Shown here piece by piece: positions 1 through 8,543 of a stretch of DNA of 64,000 bases. The notes beneath the pieces are model-generated. The model was given only the letters and a program-made list of their open reading frames with translations, was not told the origin of the DNA and made no database searches. The stretch spans positions 1,240,001 to 1,304,000 of the forward strand of contig NZ_CP109796.1 in the NCBI RefSeq assembly GCF_038725785.1, written 5' to 3'. How positions within the stretch are numbered: the first letter of the stretch is position 1; each line of letters starts with the position of its first letter. The position numbers were made by a program, and so were the translations under genes. Source of the stretch: Termitidicoccus mucosus (GTDB lineage Bacteria > Verrucomicrobiota > Verrucomicrobiia > Opitutales > Opitutaceae).

Positions 1-753
1 GGCGCGCCATCCCCAACCCGAATCGGAGGCATGGATTTCCACTTTATAATTATTGCCGAACAACTCGATCGTCTCGGCATGCATCCCCGTGGTCGGCATC
101 AAATCCACCGTTGCATGCGCGCCATTCTCGAAATCGATCATCACCTGCGCCCACGCGCAATCGCCCGAAAAATAGTGCCGGCCAGAATGCCGGACTGGAT
201 TTCCGCCCAGCATGCAGACGGCATCAACTATATGCACCCCGGTGTCCCGAAGAAACCCGGGCTCCTTCCGGTTCACCCGTGCCATGGTTGCGCGTATATA
301 CCGGGCAGGGCGCCCCGCCATCCAGTCGAGCGCGGCCCGCACCTGAGGATCATAACGCCTGTTCATGCTCATCATCACCCGTGCCTTGGTCTCGGCCGCC
401 ACCCGCACCACTTCGCGCGCCTCCTCAAGAGTCACGCCCATGGGCTTCTCCATCAGCAGCGGAATCCCCGCGCGCATCAATTTGATTGCGACGCTGGCAT
501 TCAACCCTTCGGGAGTGCACACCACGCACGCGTCCGGTTTTTCGCCGCGCAACATTTCGTCGGTGTCCGCATACGTCCGGGCGAAACCGAATTTCGCCGC
601 CGCCGAGCGAGCCTTGGCCTCGATATTGTCCACGACGCAGCAAAGAATAATGGCGGCGGGATGCGCCTTATTATACTCAGCCAGTACCGGCAAATGAAAC
701 TGCGTGCTGTGATAACCGCAGCCAATGACACAAATTCTCAGGGGGGCTTGCAT
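1..753 (-). CDS. Gfo/Idh/MocA-family oxidoreductase (3' end outside window)
   Basis: Translating the complement from the ATG at 753-751 gives an open frame that runs off the left edge, 251 codons without a stop. It begins with a Rossmann dinucleotide-binding segment (ICVIGCGYHSTQFHLP, about residues 7-22) and contains the family's EKP motif in LLMEKPMGVTLEEA (about residue 137), followed by the substrate domain with MSMNRRYDP. The family uses NAD(P) to oxidise or reduce sugars, inositols and sugar acids in the cytoplasm. It is divergent from the LacI gene at 823, and the palindrome at 806-819 lies in the shared 69-bp gap. The substrate cannot be told from sequence. A shorter plus-strand ORF over the same bases is a shadow. 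Confidence 0.9.
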   Translation of the reverse strand, partial: MQAPLRICVIGCGYHSTQFHLPVLAEYNKAHPAAIILCCVVDNIEAKARSAAAKFGFARTYADTDEMLRGEKPDACVVCTPEGLNASVAIKLMRAGIPLLMEKPMGVTLEEAREVVRVAAETKARVMMSMNRRYDPQVRAALDWMAGRPARYIRATMARVNRKEPGFLRDTGVHIVDAVCMLGGNPVRHSGRHYFSGDCAWAQVMIDFENGAHATVDLMPTTGMHAETIELFGNNYKVEIHASDSGWGWRA

Positions 754-779
754 ATTACAGGAATTGATAAAACCAAGCG

Positions 780-819
780 TTGACAAACGTGCAACGGCTC
801 TTCGATTCTACGCGTAGAA
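780..819 (+). promoter_or_regulatory. Promoter element and LacI-type palindromic operator
   Basis: TTGACA at 780-785 is a perfect -35 hexamer. The region where the -10 would fall (about 803-810) runs into the perfect 14-bp palindrome TTCTACGCGTAGAA at 806-819, which ends three bases before the ATG of the LacI gene at 823. A repressor bound there would block both the promoter and the start site, which suggests autorepression and possibly control of the divergent oxidoreductase. The same core recurs at 20379-20392 and 29804-29817. LacI-family operators are typically palindromes with a central CG, as here. That the gene at 823 encodes the cognate repressor is inference. Confidence 0.75.
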
Positions 820-822
820 CCC

Positions 823-1890
823 ATGACCTCAGCCCCAACGATCAGGGACATCGCCAAGGTCGCCGGAGTGCATTTCACGACGGTGGGACTCGCGTTGCGC
901 AACGATCCCCGCATCACCGGGACAACCGCGGCGCGGGTGCGGGCGGCCGCCGAAAAGCTCGGATACCGCCCCAACCCGATGGTCAGCGCGCTGATGAAGG
1001 ATGTGCGGGGCGGGCGCCTCACCCACAGCCACGTCACGATCGGGTTTTGCAGCCACTGGGAATGGGAGGGCCGGGAGGGATGGAAACATTTGCGCACGCA
1101 CCGGCTGTTTTTTGAAGGGGCGAGCCAGCGGGCCGAGTCGCTGGGGTATCACATTGACCATTTTAATCTGGCACAGGCCGGCTACACGCCCGCGCGCTGG
1201 AGCCAGATATTCAAGGCGCGCAACATCACGGGCCTCATTCTCGCCAGTTTTGAAAAGCTCACGCACGACCTGCCGCTGGACTGGGACGCGTTCAGCACGG
1301 TGCGCATCGATCCCAACCCCCAGAATCCGCACCTCGACACCGTGTGCACCAACCACAGCCAGACCGTGCGCGTGGCCTTCCGGCAGGCGCGGGCCCGCGG
1401 CTACAAACGCATCGCCCTGGTCTCGCACCAACTCTGGGATGAGCGGCTCGGCGATGCCCTTTTGTCCGGGTTTCTGGTGGAACAGTCCACCGTGCCGGTC
1501 CGGCAGCGAGTCCCGGCATTCCGAACCTACGATTGGACCAAGGAAGCGTTCGCTGCCTGGCATGCCAAAACACGTCCCGACGCGATCATCGCGATGAATG
1601 ATGAAAAAGTGCTCGGCTGGCTCGACGCGCTCAATATCAAAGTGCCTCGCGATCTCGGTTTTATCTCCCTGGATCAAAAACCGGAGACAGCCGGCATCGC
1701 CGGCATGAGGAAAAACCATGAGCTGCTGGGCGCAAGCGCGACAGACATGGTGATCGGGAAAATGCAGCACAACGAGCGCGGCATCCCGGAATTTCCCCGG
1801 CTCACCCTGATCGCAGGCAAGTGGATTGATGGGAAAAGCATCCGCCCCTTGCCCAAAGGGATCGGGGACCCGTCCGCATATATCGGCTGA
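823..1890 (+). CDS. LacI-family transcriptional regulator
   Basis: This is a 355-residue cytoplasmic DNA-binding protein. The N-terminal LacI helix-turn-helix is clear (TIRDIAKVAGVHFTTVGLAL, residues 5-24), with the hinge region near YRPNPMVSALM (about 48-58). A periplasmic-binding-protein-like effector domain follows, ending with the short tail LTLIAGKWIDGKSIRPLP. The length is normal for the family. The ATG at 823 sits directly behind a palindrome that recurs upstream of the autotransporter operon and in the 29.8-kb divergent promoter region, so this protein is the best candidate to control those genes. The effector is unknown but is probably a sugar or uronate released by the island's enzymes. 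The last seven residues have no obvious role. Confidence 0.93.
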   Translation: MTSAPTIRDIAKVAGVHFTTVGLALRNDPRITGTTAARVRAAAEKLGYRPNPMVSALMKDVRGGRLTHSHVTIGFCSHWEWEGREGWKHLRTHRLFFEGASQRAESLGYHIDHFNLAQAGYTPARWSQIFKARNITGLILASFEKLTHDLPLDWDAFSTVRIDPNPQNPHLDTVCTNHSQTVRVAFRQARARGYKRIALVSHQLWDERLGDALLSGFLVEQSTVPVRQRVPAFRTYDWTKEAFAAWHAKTRPDAIIAMNDEKVLGWLDALNIKVPRDLGFISLDQKPETAGIAGMRKNHELLGASATDMVIGKMQHNERGIPEFPRLTLIAGKWIDGKSIRPLPKGIGDPSAYIG

Positions 1891-2040
1891 GCCGGGCACG
1901 GACAATGGCGGCGCCCTTGTGGCGTCCAGCCCGGAAGACGTCATTCAACGTGTAGCATTGGGCGGCGGTTGTCATCAAACCAGCCGGGGGCAGACCTACG
2001 GGCAGCATTTCCCCTCCCTTGGTTTTGAAATCCTCCCGCC

Positions 2041-2754
2041 ATGAGATTTCCCCTCCTCCTTTTGTCGCTCATTATCGTGCCGGATGCAAACGCTTCCTCC
2101 CCCGCCACACCGGCGGTCGCCGAGCTGGATGGATTTCGCATCACCGCTTCGGAATACAAATTTTTTATCGCGCGGATGAAGGCGGGACATGCCACGCGCT
2201 GGTTCTCATCGCAAAAGGCGCTTTCGCCCGAACACTGGAACGCGCCGCATGACGGCGCTGAAGGTATGCCCGTCGCCGGACTGCTGAAGCAGGCGGCCCT
2301 GGATGAGGCCCTCGCCGCAAAAGCCCGCCTTGTTCTTTATTATGAACACAATTTGATCGCCGATCCCGGATGGGATGCCTTTCAGAAAGAACTTGTCGCT
2401 GAAAATGAACACCGGGCCAGGACAGCCGCCCTCGGCCGCCCCATTTACGGCCCCGTCCGGTTTACTCCCCTGTCCTATTGGCTCCATCGCGAAACCCAGC
2501 TGTCGCTGCGTCTGGCGCATCGCTTGCGCGCCGGTGAATCCGGCCCCGGGGAGGATTGGGAACGCGAGTTTTATGAAAAGAACAAAACACGCATATTCAA
2601 CAGCCGGGAAGGCATTCTGCCAATCGAACGGGCAAGAAGCATCATCCGCAGCCGATATTTCGAGGAACGCGTTCACCTGCTTGCGCGGGCGCGCCTGGAA
2701 TCCGCCGAAATAAAGGTCAACCGGCATGTCGTTGCCGGCATCCCGGTCGAATAA
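2041..2754 (+). CDS. Secreted SurA-N-domain-like protein lacking a PPIase domain
   Basis: A 237-residue protein with an N-terminal signal peptide (MRFPLLLLSLIIVPDANASS). The mature part begins with AVAELDGFRITASEYKFFI, the pattern seen at the start of SurA/PrsA-type chaperones, and is rich in charged helices. No parvulin catalytic domain follows; the protein ends soon after a helical stretch with EREFYEKNKTRIF, the usual last helix before the PPIase domain. It may be a periplasmic holdase or a folding helper for the large secreted beta-helix protein whose gene starts 19 bp downstream. The two genes are probably cotranscribed. The family assignment rests on N-terminal pattern only. Confidence 0.6.
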   Translation: MRFPLLLLSLIIVPDANASSPATPAVAELDGFRITASEYKFFIARMKAGHATRWFSSQKALSPEHWNAPHDGAEGMPVAGLLKQAALDEALAAKARLVLYYEHNLIADPGWDAFQKELVAENEHRARTAALGRPIYGPVRFTPLSYWLHRETQLSLRLAHRLRAGESGPGEDWEREFYEKNKTRIFNSREGILPIERARSIIRSRYFEERVHLLARARLESAEIKVNRHVVAGIPVE

Positions 2755-2772
2755 ACCATCCCCCTCTTGCCC

Positions 2773-5181
2773 ATGAAAAACCCTACTGCCATCATCTTGC
2801 TCTCCTGCATCCTGCTTGCCCCCGCAAGCATCTTTGCGACGGCCTACCACGTGTCCGCCGAGGGCAATGACGCCAATGATGGCGCCTCCCCCGGCAACGC
2901 ATGGCGCACGCTTGGCCGAGCGAACGCCGGCCCCTTGGCCGACAGCTCCGCGGACTACGCGCCGGGGGACTCCATCCTGCTCCGCCGCGGGGACGTGTGG
3001 GCGGGATTCCTGCGCGCCAAGGGCAGCGGTGCTTCCGGCAACCCCATACGCATCGACGCTTATGGCGAGGGCAACGACCCGATTATCAATGGAAACGGCA
3101 CCCTGGCCGTAATCTATTTATACAATGTGTCCTTTTGGGAGGTCTCCAACCTCGAAATCACCAACCAGTCGGCGACGCCGGGGCAGATGCTCGGCGTGAG
3201 AGTGGAGGCGTTCGACTGCGGCAAGCTGGAGCACATTTATATAAAAAATCTCTTCATCCATGATGTCACCGGGGACAACGCCGCCAGTGACGACGAGGCG
3301 AAGAAAACCGGCGGCATCTGCTTTATGGTCCATACCGCCCCCTGGGGCGACCCGGCGCGGAGACAGAGTTGGTTTCACGACGCAAGGGTCGAGGACTGCG
3401 TCATCCACAATGTCAACCGAGTGGGCATCTCCATCCGCTCCGAATGGTGGTCGAGGGGGGCGGGCACGCCATGGGTGCCCTCGACCGGCATCGTCATCCG
3501 CAACAACTTGCTCGACGACATCGGCGGCGACGGCATCACCATCCGCATCGCCCGGGACACTCTGGTCGAATATAATATAGTCAAGGATGCCAACGCGCGA
3601 AGCAACTCGTATGCTTGCGCCCTGTGGGCCAACAACGCCGACGGGACCGTGTTCCAATACAACGAGGCGTGCCTCACCCGCACCACCATGGACGGGCAGG
3701 GGCTGGACATAGACTTTCGGCAGGACGGGGGAATCTTCCAATACAACTACAGCCACGACAACGAGGGCGGCTTTCTCCTTGTGTGCGCCGACGGCGACAA
3801 CGCCAACGGCACGAATCCGCCGGCGACAAATTGCATCGCCCGCTACAACATCAGCCAGAACGACCACCACAACATCATCACTGCCGCCGGGCCGACCGAC
3901 CGCATCCAGATATATAACAATACCATTTTTGTCCCCGGCGACTCCATCGCGGATCTCATTTTATTCAAGACATGGAATGGCTGGGCAAAAAACTGGAAAA
4001 TACAAAATAATATATTCATGAATTTCGGCACCGGCCACTATCGCACCGATCCACGGGCCACAAACATCGCCTGGGAGGCCAATGTCTTTTACGGCAACCA
4101 TCCGGTGGACGAGCCGGCGGACGCACGCAAGCTCACGCTCGACCCGATGTTCGCCGCACCGGGCTCGGGCGGGGATGGAATTGACAGCGTGGATGGATAT
4201 AAACTGCGCTCCGATTCGCCGCTTTACGCGCAAGTCAATCGAGGCGTGTTGATTGCGAACAACGGCGGCCTGGACTATTGGGGAAATCCCGTGAGCGCGA
4301 CCGAGCCACCGCTGCGGGGCGCCTGCAATGGCGGCGAGCTGGGGTGGATTTCCGCGTCCGCCGATGCTTATGCGCGCAGCGGCAGCCCGTCCGGGAATTT
4401 CGGCACGGCCTCCGTTCTGCCCGTCCAGCTTGACGGGGCGAACACGGGCGAGGCGTTTTTCCGCTTTAATGTCGCGAGCCTCGCGGGGGCCGGGGAGATC
4501 AAGCTCGTCCTTGTGCCCGTGGCCACGGGCACGGCGGCGGGGGAGGCGCGGCTGTCATGCGAGTTTGTCGCCGACGACCTCTGGGCCGAGAACGCGCTCA
4601 CGTGGAACACCAGACCCGCCGGCACCGGCGAGCTGTTCGCCAGCGGTGCCGGATGCATCGCAAGCTCGGCGTTCGCGATTGACGTGACGGAACGCGCGAA
4701 GGCGGAGGCGGCAGGCGATGGTTATTTCTCGGTGCGGGTCGCGGCCACGCAATCCGGCGCCGGCTATCAAGTCGGTTTCGGCTCGCGTGAGCACAGCCTC
4801 GCCTATTACCGCCCGGCGCTCGTGGCAGACAAGGCGATCGCCAGGGTCGAGCTCGCCAATCTGAGGCAGATCCATACCGGAGCGCCCCGCCCTGTGATGG
4901 TCACGACCGAGCCCGCAAACCTGGCGGTCGACGTCACCTATGACGGCGCATCCTCCGTCCCGTCGGCGGCGGGCTTCCACTCGGTGGTCGCGACGGTCAA
5001 CGACCCGCGTTACACGGGCGTCGCACGCGGGACGCTGGAAATTCTCCCTAACAATCCTCCCGACAGCGGCAATTCCGGAGGAAACGGAGGCGGCGGCGGG
5101 GCTCCCGGCATCTACTATTTTATTATCATCGCCGCCCTGTGCGCGATTCGCCGCATGGCACGGCGCGGAGGCAACCGGTGA
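2773..5181 (+). CDS. Secreted right-handed beta-helix / DNRLRE protein with C-terminal sorting-like tail
   Basis: An 802-residue exported protein; the ATG at 2773 is preferred over an upstream TTG at 2767. A signal peptide (about 1-22) is followed by YHVSAEGNDANDGASPGNAW, the classic start of pectate-lyase-like parallel beta-helix proteins, and many N-rich turns (YNNTIF, IRNNLLDDIGGDGI) extend to about residue 490. A DNRLRE-like module follows (about 535-690; AYARSGSPSGNFGTAS, WNTRPAGTG), then an MBG-like segment. The C terminus has a Gly-rich linker, a hydrophobic stretch (GIYYFIIIAALCAI) and an Arg cluster (RRMARRGG), resembling GlyGly-CTERM/PEP-CTERM-type anchors. It probably binds or cleaves acidic polysaccharide at the cell surface; enzymatic activity is not proven by sequence. 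Confidence 0.8.
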   Translation: MKNPTAIILLSCILLAPASIFATAYHVSAEGNDANDGASPGNAWRTLGRANAGPLADSSADYAPGDSILLRRGDVWAGFLRAKGSGASGNPIRIDAYGEGNDPIINGNGTLAVIYLYNVSFWEVSNLEITNQSATPGQMLGVRVEAFDCGKLEHIYIKNLFIHDVTGDNAASDDEAKKTGGICFMVHTAPWGDPARRQSWFHDARVEDCVIHNVNRVGISIRSEWWSRGAGTPWVPSTGIVIRNNLLDDIGGDGITIRIARDTLVEYNIVKDANARSNSYACALWANNADGTVFQYNEACLTRTTMDGQGLDIDFRQDGGIFQYNYSHDNEGGFLLVCADGDNANGTNPPATNCIARYNISQNDHHNIITAAGPTDRIQIYNNTIFVPGDSIADLILFKTWNGWAKNWKIQNNIFMNFGTGHYRTDPRATNIAWEANVFYGNHPVDEPADARKLTLDPMFAAPGSGGDGIDSVDGYKLRSDSPLYAQVNRGVLIANNGGLDYWGNPVSATEPPLRGACNGGELGWISASADAYARSGSPSGNFGTASVLPVQLDGANTGEAFFRFNVASLAGAGEIKLVLVPVATGTAAGEARLSCEFVADDLWAENALTWNTRPAGTGELFASGAGCIASSAFAIDVTERAKAEAAGDGYFSVRVAATQSGAGYQVGFGSREHSLAYYRPALVADKAIARVELANLRQIHTGAPRPVMVTTEPANLAVDVTYDGASSVPSAAGFHSVVATVNDPRYTGVARGTLEILPNNPPDSGNSGGNGGGGGAPGIYYFIIIAALCAIRRMARRGGNR

Positions 5182-5215
5182 GAGTCACCGCCCCCGGTTT
5201 ATATTCAGCGTTCCC

Positions 5216-6202
5216 ATGAGGCAACCTGTTCTCTCTTTGCTAAATGCCAGGGAAACAGCCTTGTTTTTCCCGGATGCGGATGATCCGGTGAAACGCAACT
5301 GGCATTGGCACGACACCATCGGATGGGTGGACTGCCTGCTCGCACTGCGGCCGCGTGTCCTCGTCACCGGCTGGTCGTCCGCCTGTCTGCCGGATCATCT
5401 TGTCGCCGCGCATGGCGGACCGGTCGAATATGTATGCAATGTCACCGGGTCAGTCCGCCATCTCGTCAGCCGCGCGCAAATAGAAGCAGGTCTGCATGTG
5501 ACGAATTGGGGGGCGATGGTGGCGCCCTACGTGGCCGAGCATGCGCTGCTGCTTGTCCTGGCCGCGTTGCGCAATCTACCAGCCTGGCATCCGCCCCGCA
5601 AGGCTGCGGAAATACAGGGGGGCATTGGATGTTTTGAAACGAAGACCCTGCGCGGCAAACGGGTCGGTATTTTGGGGTTTGGCAATATCGCCCGAACCCT
5701 GGTTCGGCTTCTCAGCCCGTTTGATGCCGACATCGTCGTTTTCTCCGAGGGTGTGCCGCCCGACCTCATCAAAAAACACGCCGCACGCCCCGCACGCTCA
5801 TTGCGCGACCTTTTCACCCATGCCGAGGTGTTTGTCTGTTGCGAGTCGTTGACCGAAGCCACCCGCGGTTGCATCGGCCGGGAATTGCTCTCGCTGCTCC
5901 CTCGCCATGCCACTTTCGTCAATGTGGGCCGGGGCGCGATCGTGCGCGAGGATGAACTGGCGGCGGTGGCCAATGAGCGGGGCCTGAGGGTGGCATCGGA
6001 TGTCTTCGCGCAGGAACCCCTGCCCGACGATGCGCCGCCGCGCTCGATAGCCGGCTTGGTCGCGTCGCCGCATATCGGCGGCCCCACCGACGATGCATGC
6101 CGGAATTGCGGGCGATGGGCAGTTGAAAACGTTGACCGTTTTCTCCTCGGGCAGCTGCCGGTTGGCCTGATAACTCCGGACATGTATGATCGAGCAACCT
6201 GA
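5216..6202 (+). CDS. D-2-hydroxyacid dehydrogenase family protein
   Basis: A 328-residue cytoplasmic NAD-dependent enzyme, taken from the ATG at 5216 (MRQPVLSLLNARETALFF); the open frame extends upstream only through the end of the preceding gene. The NAD-binding Rossmann motif is visible in GKRVGILGFGNIARTLVRLL, and the family signatures FVNVGRGAIVREDEL and the catalytic-His region ASPHIGGP are present. Family members reduce 2-keto acids to D-2-hydroxy acids. Between a secreted beta-helix protein and a LacI regulator it fits catabolism of a sugar acid. It is related in family, but not closely similar, to the hydroxyacid dehydrogenase at 28684-29721. Confidence 0.9.
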   Translation: MRQPVLSLLNARETALFFPDADDPVKRNWHWHDTIGWVDCLLALRPRVLVTGWSSACLPDHLVAAHGGPVEYVCNVTGSVRHLVSRAQIEAGLHVTNWGAMVAPYVAEHALLLVLAALRNLPAWHPPRKAAEIQGGIGCFETKTLRGKRVGILGFGNIARTLVRLLSPFDADIVVFSEGVPPDLIKKHAARPARSLRDLFTHAEVFVCCESLTEATRGCIGRELLSLLPRHATFVNVGRGAIVREDELAAVANERGLRVASDVFAQEPLPDDAPPRSIAGLVASPHIGGPTDDACRNCGRWAVENVDRFLLGQLPVGLITPDMYDRAT

Positions 6203-6287
6203 ATGAATCCTCCAACCGCCAGCGTGCGTGCCGCGGAAGCATTCTGCCTTGAAAAGCCCTGACGCGTGAGGCTGAGTGCGAGTATCA

Positions 6288-7316
6288 ATGCCCAACCAGC
6301 GTGATATCGCCCGATTGCTCGGCATAAGCCAGGGTGCCGTATCCCTCGCTCTGCGTAGCGATCGCTCCATTTCGGCTGATCTTTGCAAGCGAGTCCAAAC
6401 CGTGGCGAAGAAGCTAAATTATCGCCCGAATCCATATGTCAGCAGCCTGATGTCGCAAATTCGTGTGTCCCGCCGGCCAAGCACAAACGGGGTTATCGCA
6501 CTGGTTGTCGATCATTATCCCGAAGACGAATGGCGCCGGCACGAATCCTACCGTGTTTATTTCGATGGCGTCGTCAAACGTGCGGAGCAGCTCGGCTATC
6601 ACATCGAGTGCTTCTTCCTTCTTGCCCCTGGGATGACTGCATCGAGGATTGACCGAATTCTCCAAGCGCGCGGCATCCGCGGTTTGATTCTCGCTCCGCC
6701 TTATTTCGGAAATCGCCGGCTAAATATGCGATGGAGCCACTATGCATGCGTCGGCACCGGCTACGCTTGGGAACAGCAACAATTCGACCGGGTCGCGCAT
6801 GATCATGACCAGAACGCCGTCCTTGCATTTCAGAATCTCAGAATTCGCGACTACCTAAGGATAGGTTTGGTCCTGCCCGCCTTTTATGTCGAGGGGCGCG
6901 GCACCCGCTGGCTGGATGGTTTCCTCCTTTGCCAGCATGGCATTCCCGAAGAGCAACGGCTTCCGCCCTTTATCGGATCGCCGGAGGAAAACTCGTTTGC
7001 GGATTTCAAAAAATGGCATGCCAAATGGCGTCCCGACGCACTCCTCACTCTTTACGGCCATGAGATGAAATGGCTGGAAGCCCTTCACCTGAGAGTGCCG
7101 CAGGATATCGGTCTCGCCTGCCTCATCCGGCCTCTGGATTCGTTTTTCGCCGGTATTGACGATCGCTATGCCGAAATCGGCGGCGCCGCGGTGGAACTCA
7201 CCGCCTCCAAGATCGGTTTCAATCATTATGGCATCCCGCAATATCCACGGCTCCTGCTCATCGACGGGCAGTGGATCGACGGGAAGAGTGTGCGCCGCCG
7301 ACGCCGACATTCCTGA
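6288..7316 (+). CDS. LacI-family transcriptional regulator (second)
   Basis: A 342-residue regulator from the ATG at 6288; a GTG at 6276 would add four residues. The LacI helix-turn-helix is at the extreme N terminus (NQRDIARLLGISQGAVSLAL), with the hinge near YRPNPYVSSLMSQ and a periplasmic-binding-protein-like effector domain after it. Its tail (LLLIDGQWIDGKSVRRRRR) parallels that of the LacI protein at 823 (GKWIDGKSIRPLP), so the two are probably paralogues. It lies just upstream of the aldolase/epimerase/transporter genes. A near-palindrome at 7389-7402 is a possible operator for it. The TTCTAC-type palindrome is absent from its own upstream region, hinting at a different target sequence. 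Confidence 0.92.
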   Translation: MPNQRDIARLLGISQGAVSLALRSDRSISADLCKRVQTVAKKLNYRPNPYVSSLMSQIRVSRRPSTNGVIALVVDHYPEDEWRRHESYRVYFDGVVKRAEQLGYHIECFFLLAPGMTASRIDRILQARGIRGLILAPPYFGNRRLNMRWSHYACVGTGYAWEQQQFDRVAHDHDQNAVLAFQNLRIRDYLRIGLVLPAFYVEGRGTRWLDGFLLCQHGIPEEQRLPPFIGSPEENSFADFKKWHAKWRPDALLTLYGHEMKWLEALHLRVPQDIGLACLIRPLDSFFAGIDDRYAEIGGAAVELTASKIGFNHYGIPQYPRLLLIDGQWIDGKSVRRRRRHS

Positions 7317-7388
7317 CACCGCGCAAGGCGTAATCCCGGAGAAAGTCTGCCAGTGCGCCCGCGCAGATAAGGGGCGATTTATACTTAT

Positions 7389-7402
7389 CGTGATTAATAA
7401 CG
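7389..7402. promoter_or_regulatory. Candidate operator, near-palindrome CGTNATTAATNACG
   Basis: The 14 bases CGTGATTAATAACG read as an inverted repeat with one mismatched pair (12 of 14 positions symmetric). It lies 58 bp upstream of the DapA-like gene at 7460 and 73 bp after the second LacI gene. It differs from the TTCTACRYGTAGAA sites, so it could serve the second LacI regulator. Only one copy was noticed, so this is weak evidence. Confidence 0.3.
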
Positions 7403-7459
7403 AAGGGTTTGAATCTGGAGATTATGGAGACATATCGTCGGAAAAGTTTTCCACACAGA

Positions 7460-8533
7460 ATGAATCGCCAAAACTTACCCAAAGACATCCTCGCCAGCAT
7501 TGCGCGCGGCGCGGTAATCCCTGCTTCGCCTCTCGCCCTCGACAGCACCCGCCGGCTCGATGAGCGCCGCCAGCGCGCTTTGATGCGCTACTATATTGAC
7601 GCGGGGGCAGGCGGAGTCGCCGTCGGCATGCATTTTACCCAGTTCGAGATCCGCAAGCCCGGCATCGATCTTTTCGAGCCCGTGCTGCGCATCTGTTCCG
7701 ATGAGATCGATCGCTATGCTTCGGCTACCGGTCGCTCAATCATCAAGGTGGCCGGCATCAACGGACGGACTCCGGAGGCATTAAAACAGGCTGAACAGGC
7801 TCGCGAATTGGGCTATCATACAGCCATCGTCTCCATGGCAGCATTCGGCTCGGCCATGGAGCAGGAGTTAATCCACCATGTGCGCGAGTTGGCGAAGGTG
7901 ATGCCGCTTTTCGGTTTTTATCTCCTGACCGGCGTCGGCGGCATCAAGCTTCCCTATCATTTCTGGCGGGAATTGGTCGAGGTGGAGAACGTGGTTGGCA
8001 TCAAGATCGCGCCTTTCGATCGCTATGGCACGGTTGATGTCGTCCGCGCGCTGGCGGATTCCGGCCGCAGCGAGGAAATCACGCTCTACACTGGCAACGA
8101 CGACAGCATCATCTACGACTTGATCACTCCCTACCGCTTTGGGGATGCCAGCACGGCCCGCACGGTTCGGATTCGCGGCGGGCTGCTCGGGCAATGGGGC
8201 TGCTGGACCAAACGGGCGGTCGAGCTCCACGAGCGCCTTCTCAAGGTCATCGATTCCGGAGAACCAATCAGTCCTGAACTGCTCACTCTTTCCGCGCAAA
8301 TCACCGATGCCAACGCAGCGCTCTTCGATCCCGCGCATGACTTCAGGGGCAGCATTCCCGGCGTGAATGAAATTCTTCGCCGCCAGGGACTGCTTGAAGG
8401 CATCTGGACGTTGAAGCGCGATGAAGTTCTTTCCCCCGGCCAGCTTGAGGAAATCGACCGCGTCTGCGCGGCCTATCCGCATCTCACCGACGACGAGTTC
8501 GTCCGTGCCAATCTCAACCGCTGGCTCAGCTGA
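7460..8533 (+). CDS. DapA-like aldolase/synthase (dihydrodipicolinate synthase family)
   Basis: A 357-residue protein taken from the ATG at 7460 (MNRQNLPKDILASIARG), preceded by GGAAAAG as a plausible ribosome site; a TTG at 7409 would add 17 residues. The sequence follows a class I aldolase TIM barrel: ALMRYYIDAGAGGVAVG near the N terminus, YHTAIVSMAAFGS in the middle, and the Schiff-base lysine region VENVVGIKIAPFDRYG. The family cleaves or forms 2-keto acids using a pyruvate-type Schiff base. Members in sugar-acid loci act on 2-keto-3-deoxy acids. The next gene starts 10 bp downstream, so the two form an operon. The substrate is not determined. Confidence 0.88.
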   Translation: MNRQNLPKDILASIARGAVIPASPLALDSTRRLDERRQRALMRYYIDAGAGGVAVGMHFTQFEIRKPGIDLFEPVLRICSDEIDRYASATGRSIIKVAGINGRTPEALKQAEQARELGYHTAIVSMAAFGSAMEQELIHHVRELAKVMPLFGFYLLTGVGGIKLPYHFWRELVEVENVVGIKIAPFDRYGTVDVVRALADSGRSEEITLYTGNDDSIIYDLITPYRFGDASTARTVRIRGGLLGQWGCWTKRAVELHERLLKVIDSGEPISPELLTLSAQITDANAALFDPAHDFRGSIPGVNEILRRQGLLEGIWTLKRDEVLSPGQLEEIDRVCAAYPHLTDDEFVRANLNRWLS

Positions 8534-8543
8534 TTTTTTTCCC

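Noticed and set aside
31-783. Plus-strand open frame of 250 codons at the left edge
   Set aside because: It is rich in His, Pro and Arg and opposes the clear Gfo/Idh/MocA frame on the minus strand.
829-1944. Minus-strand open frame of 371 codons over the first LacI gene
   Set aside because: It is a shadow of the LacI gene with no recognisable domain.
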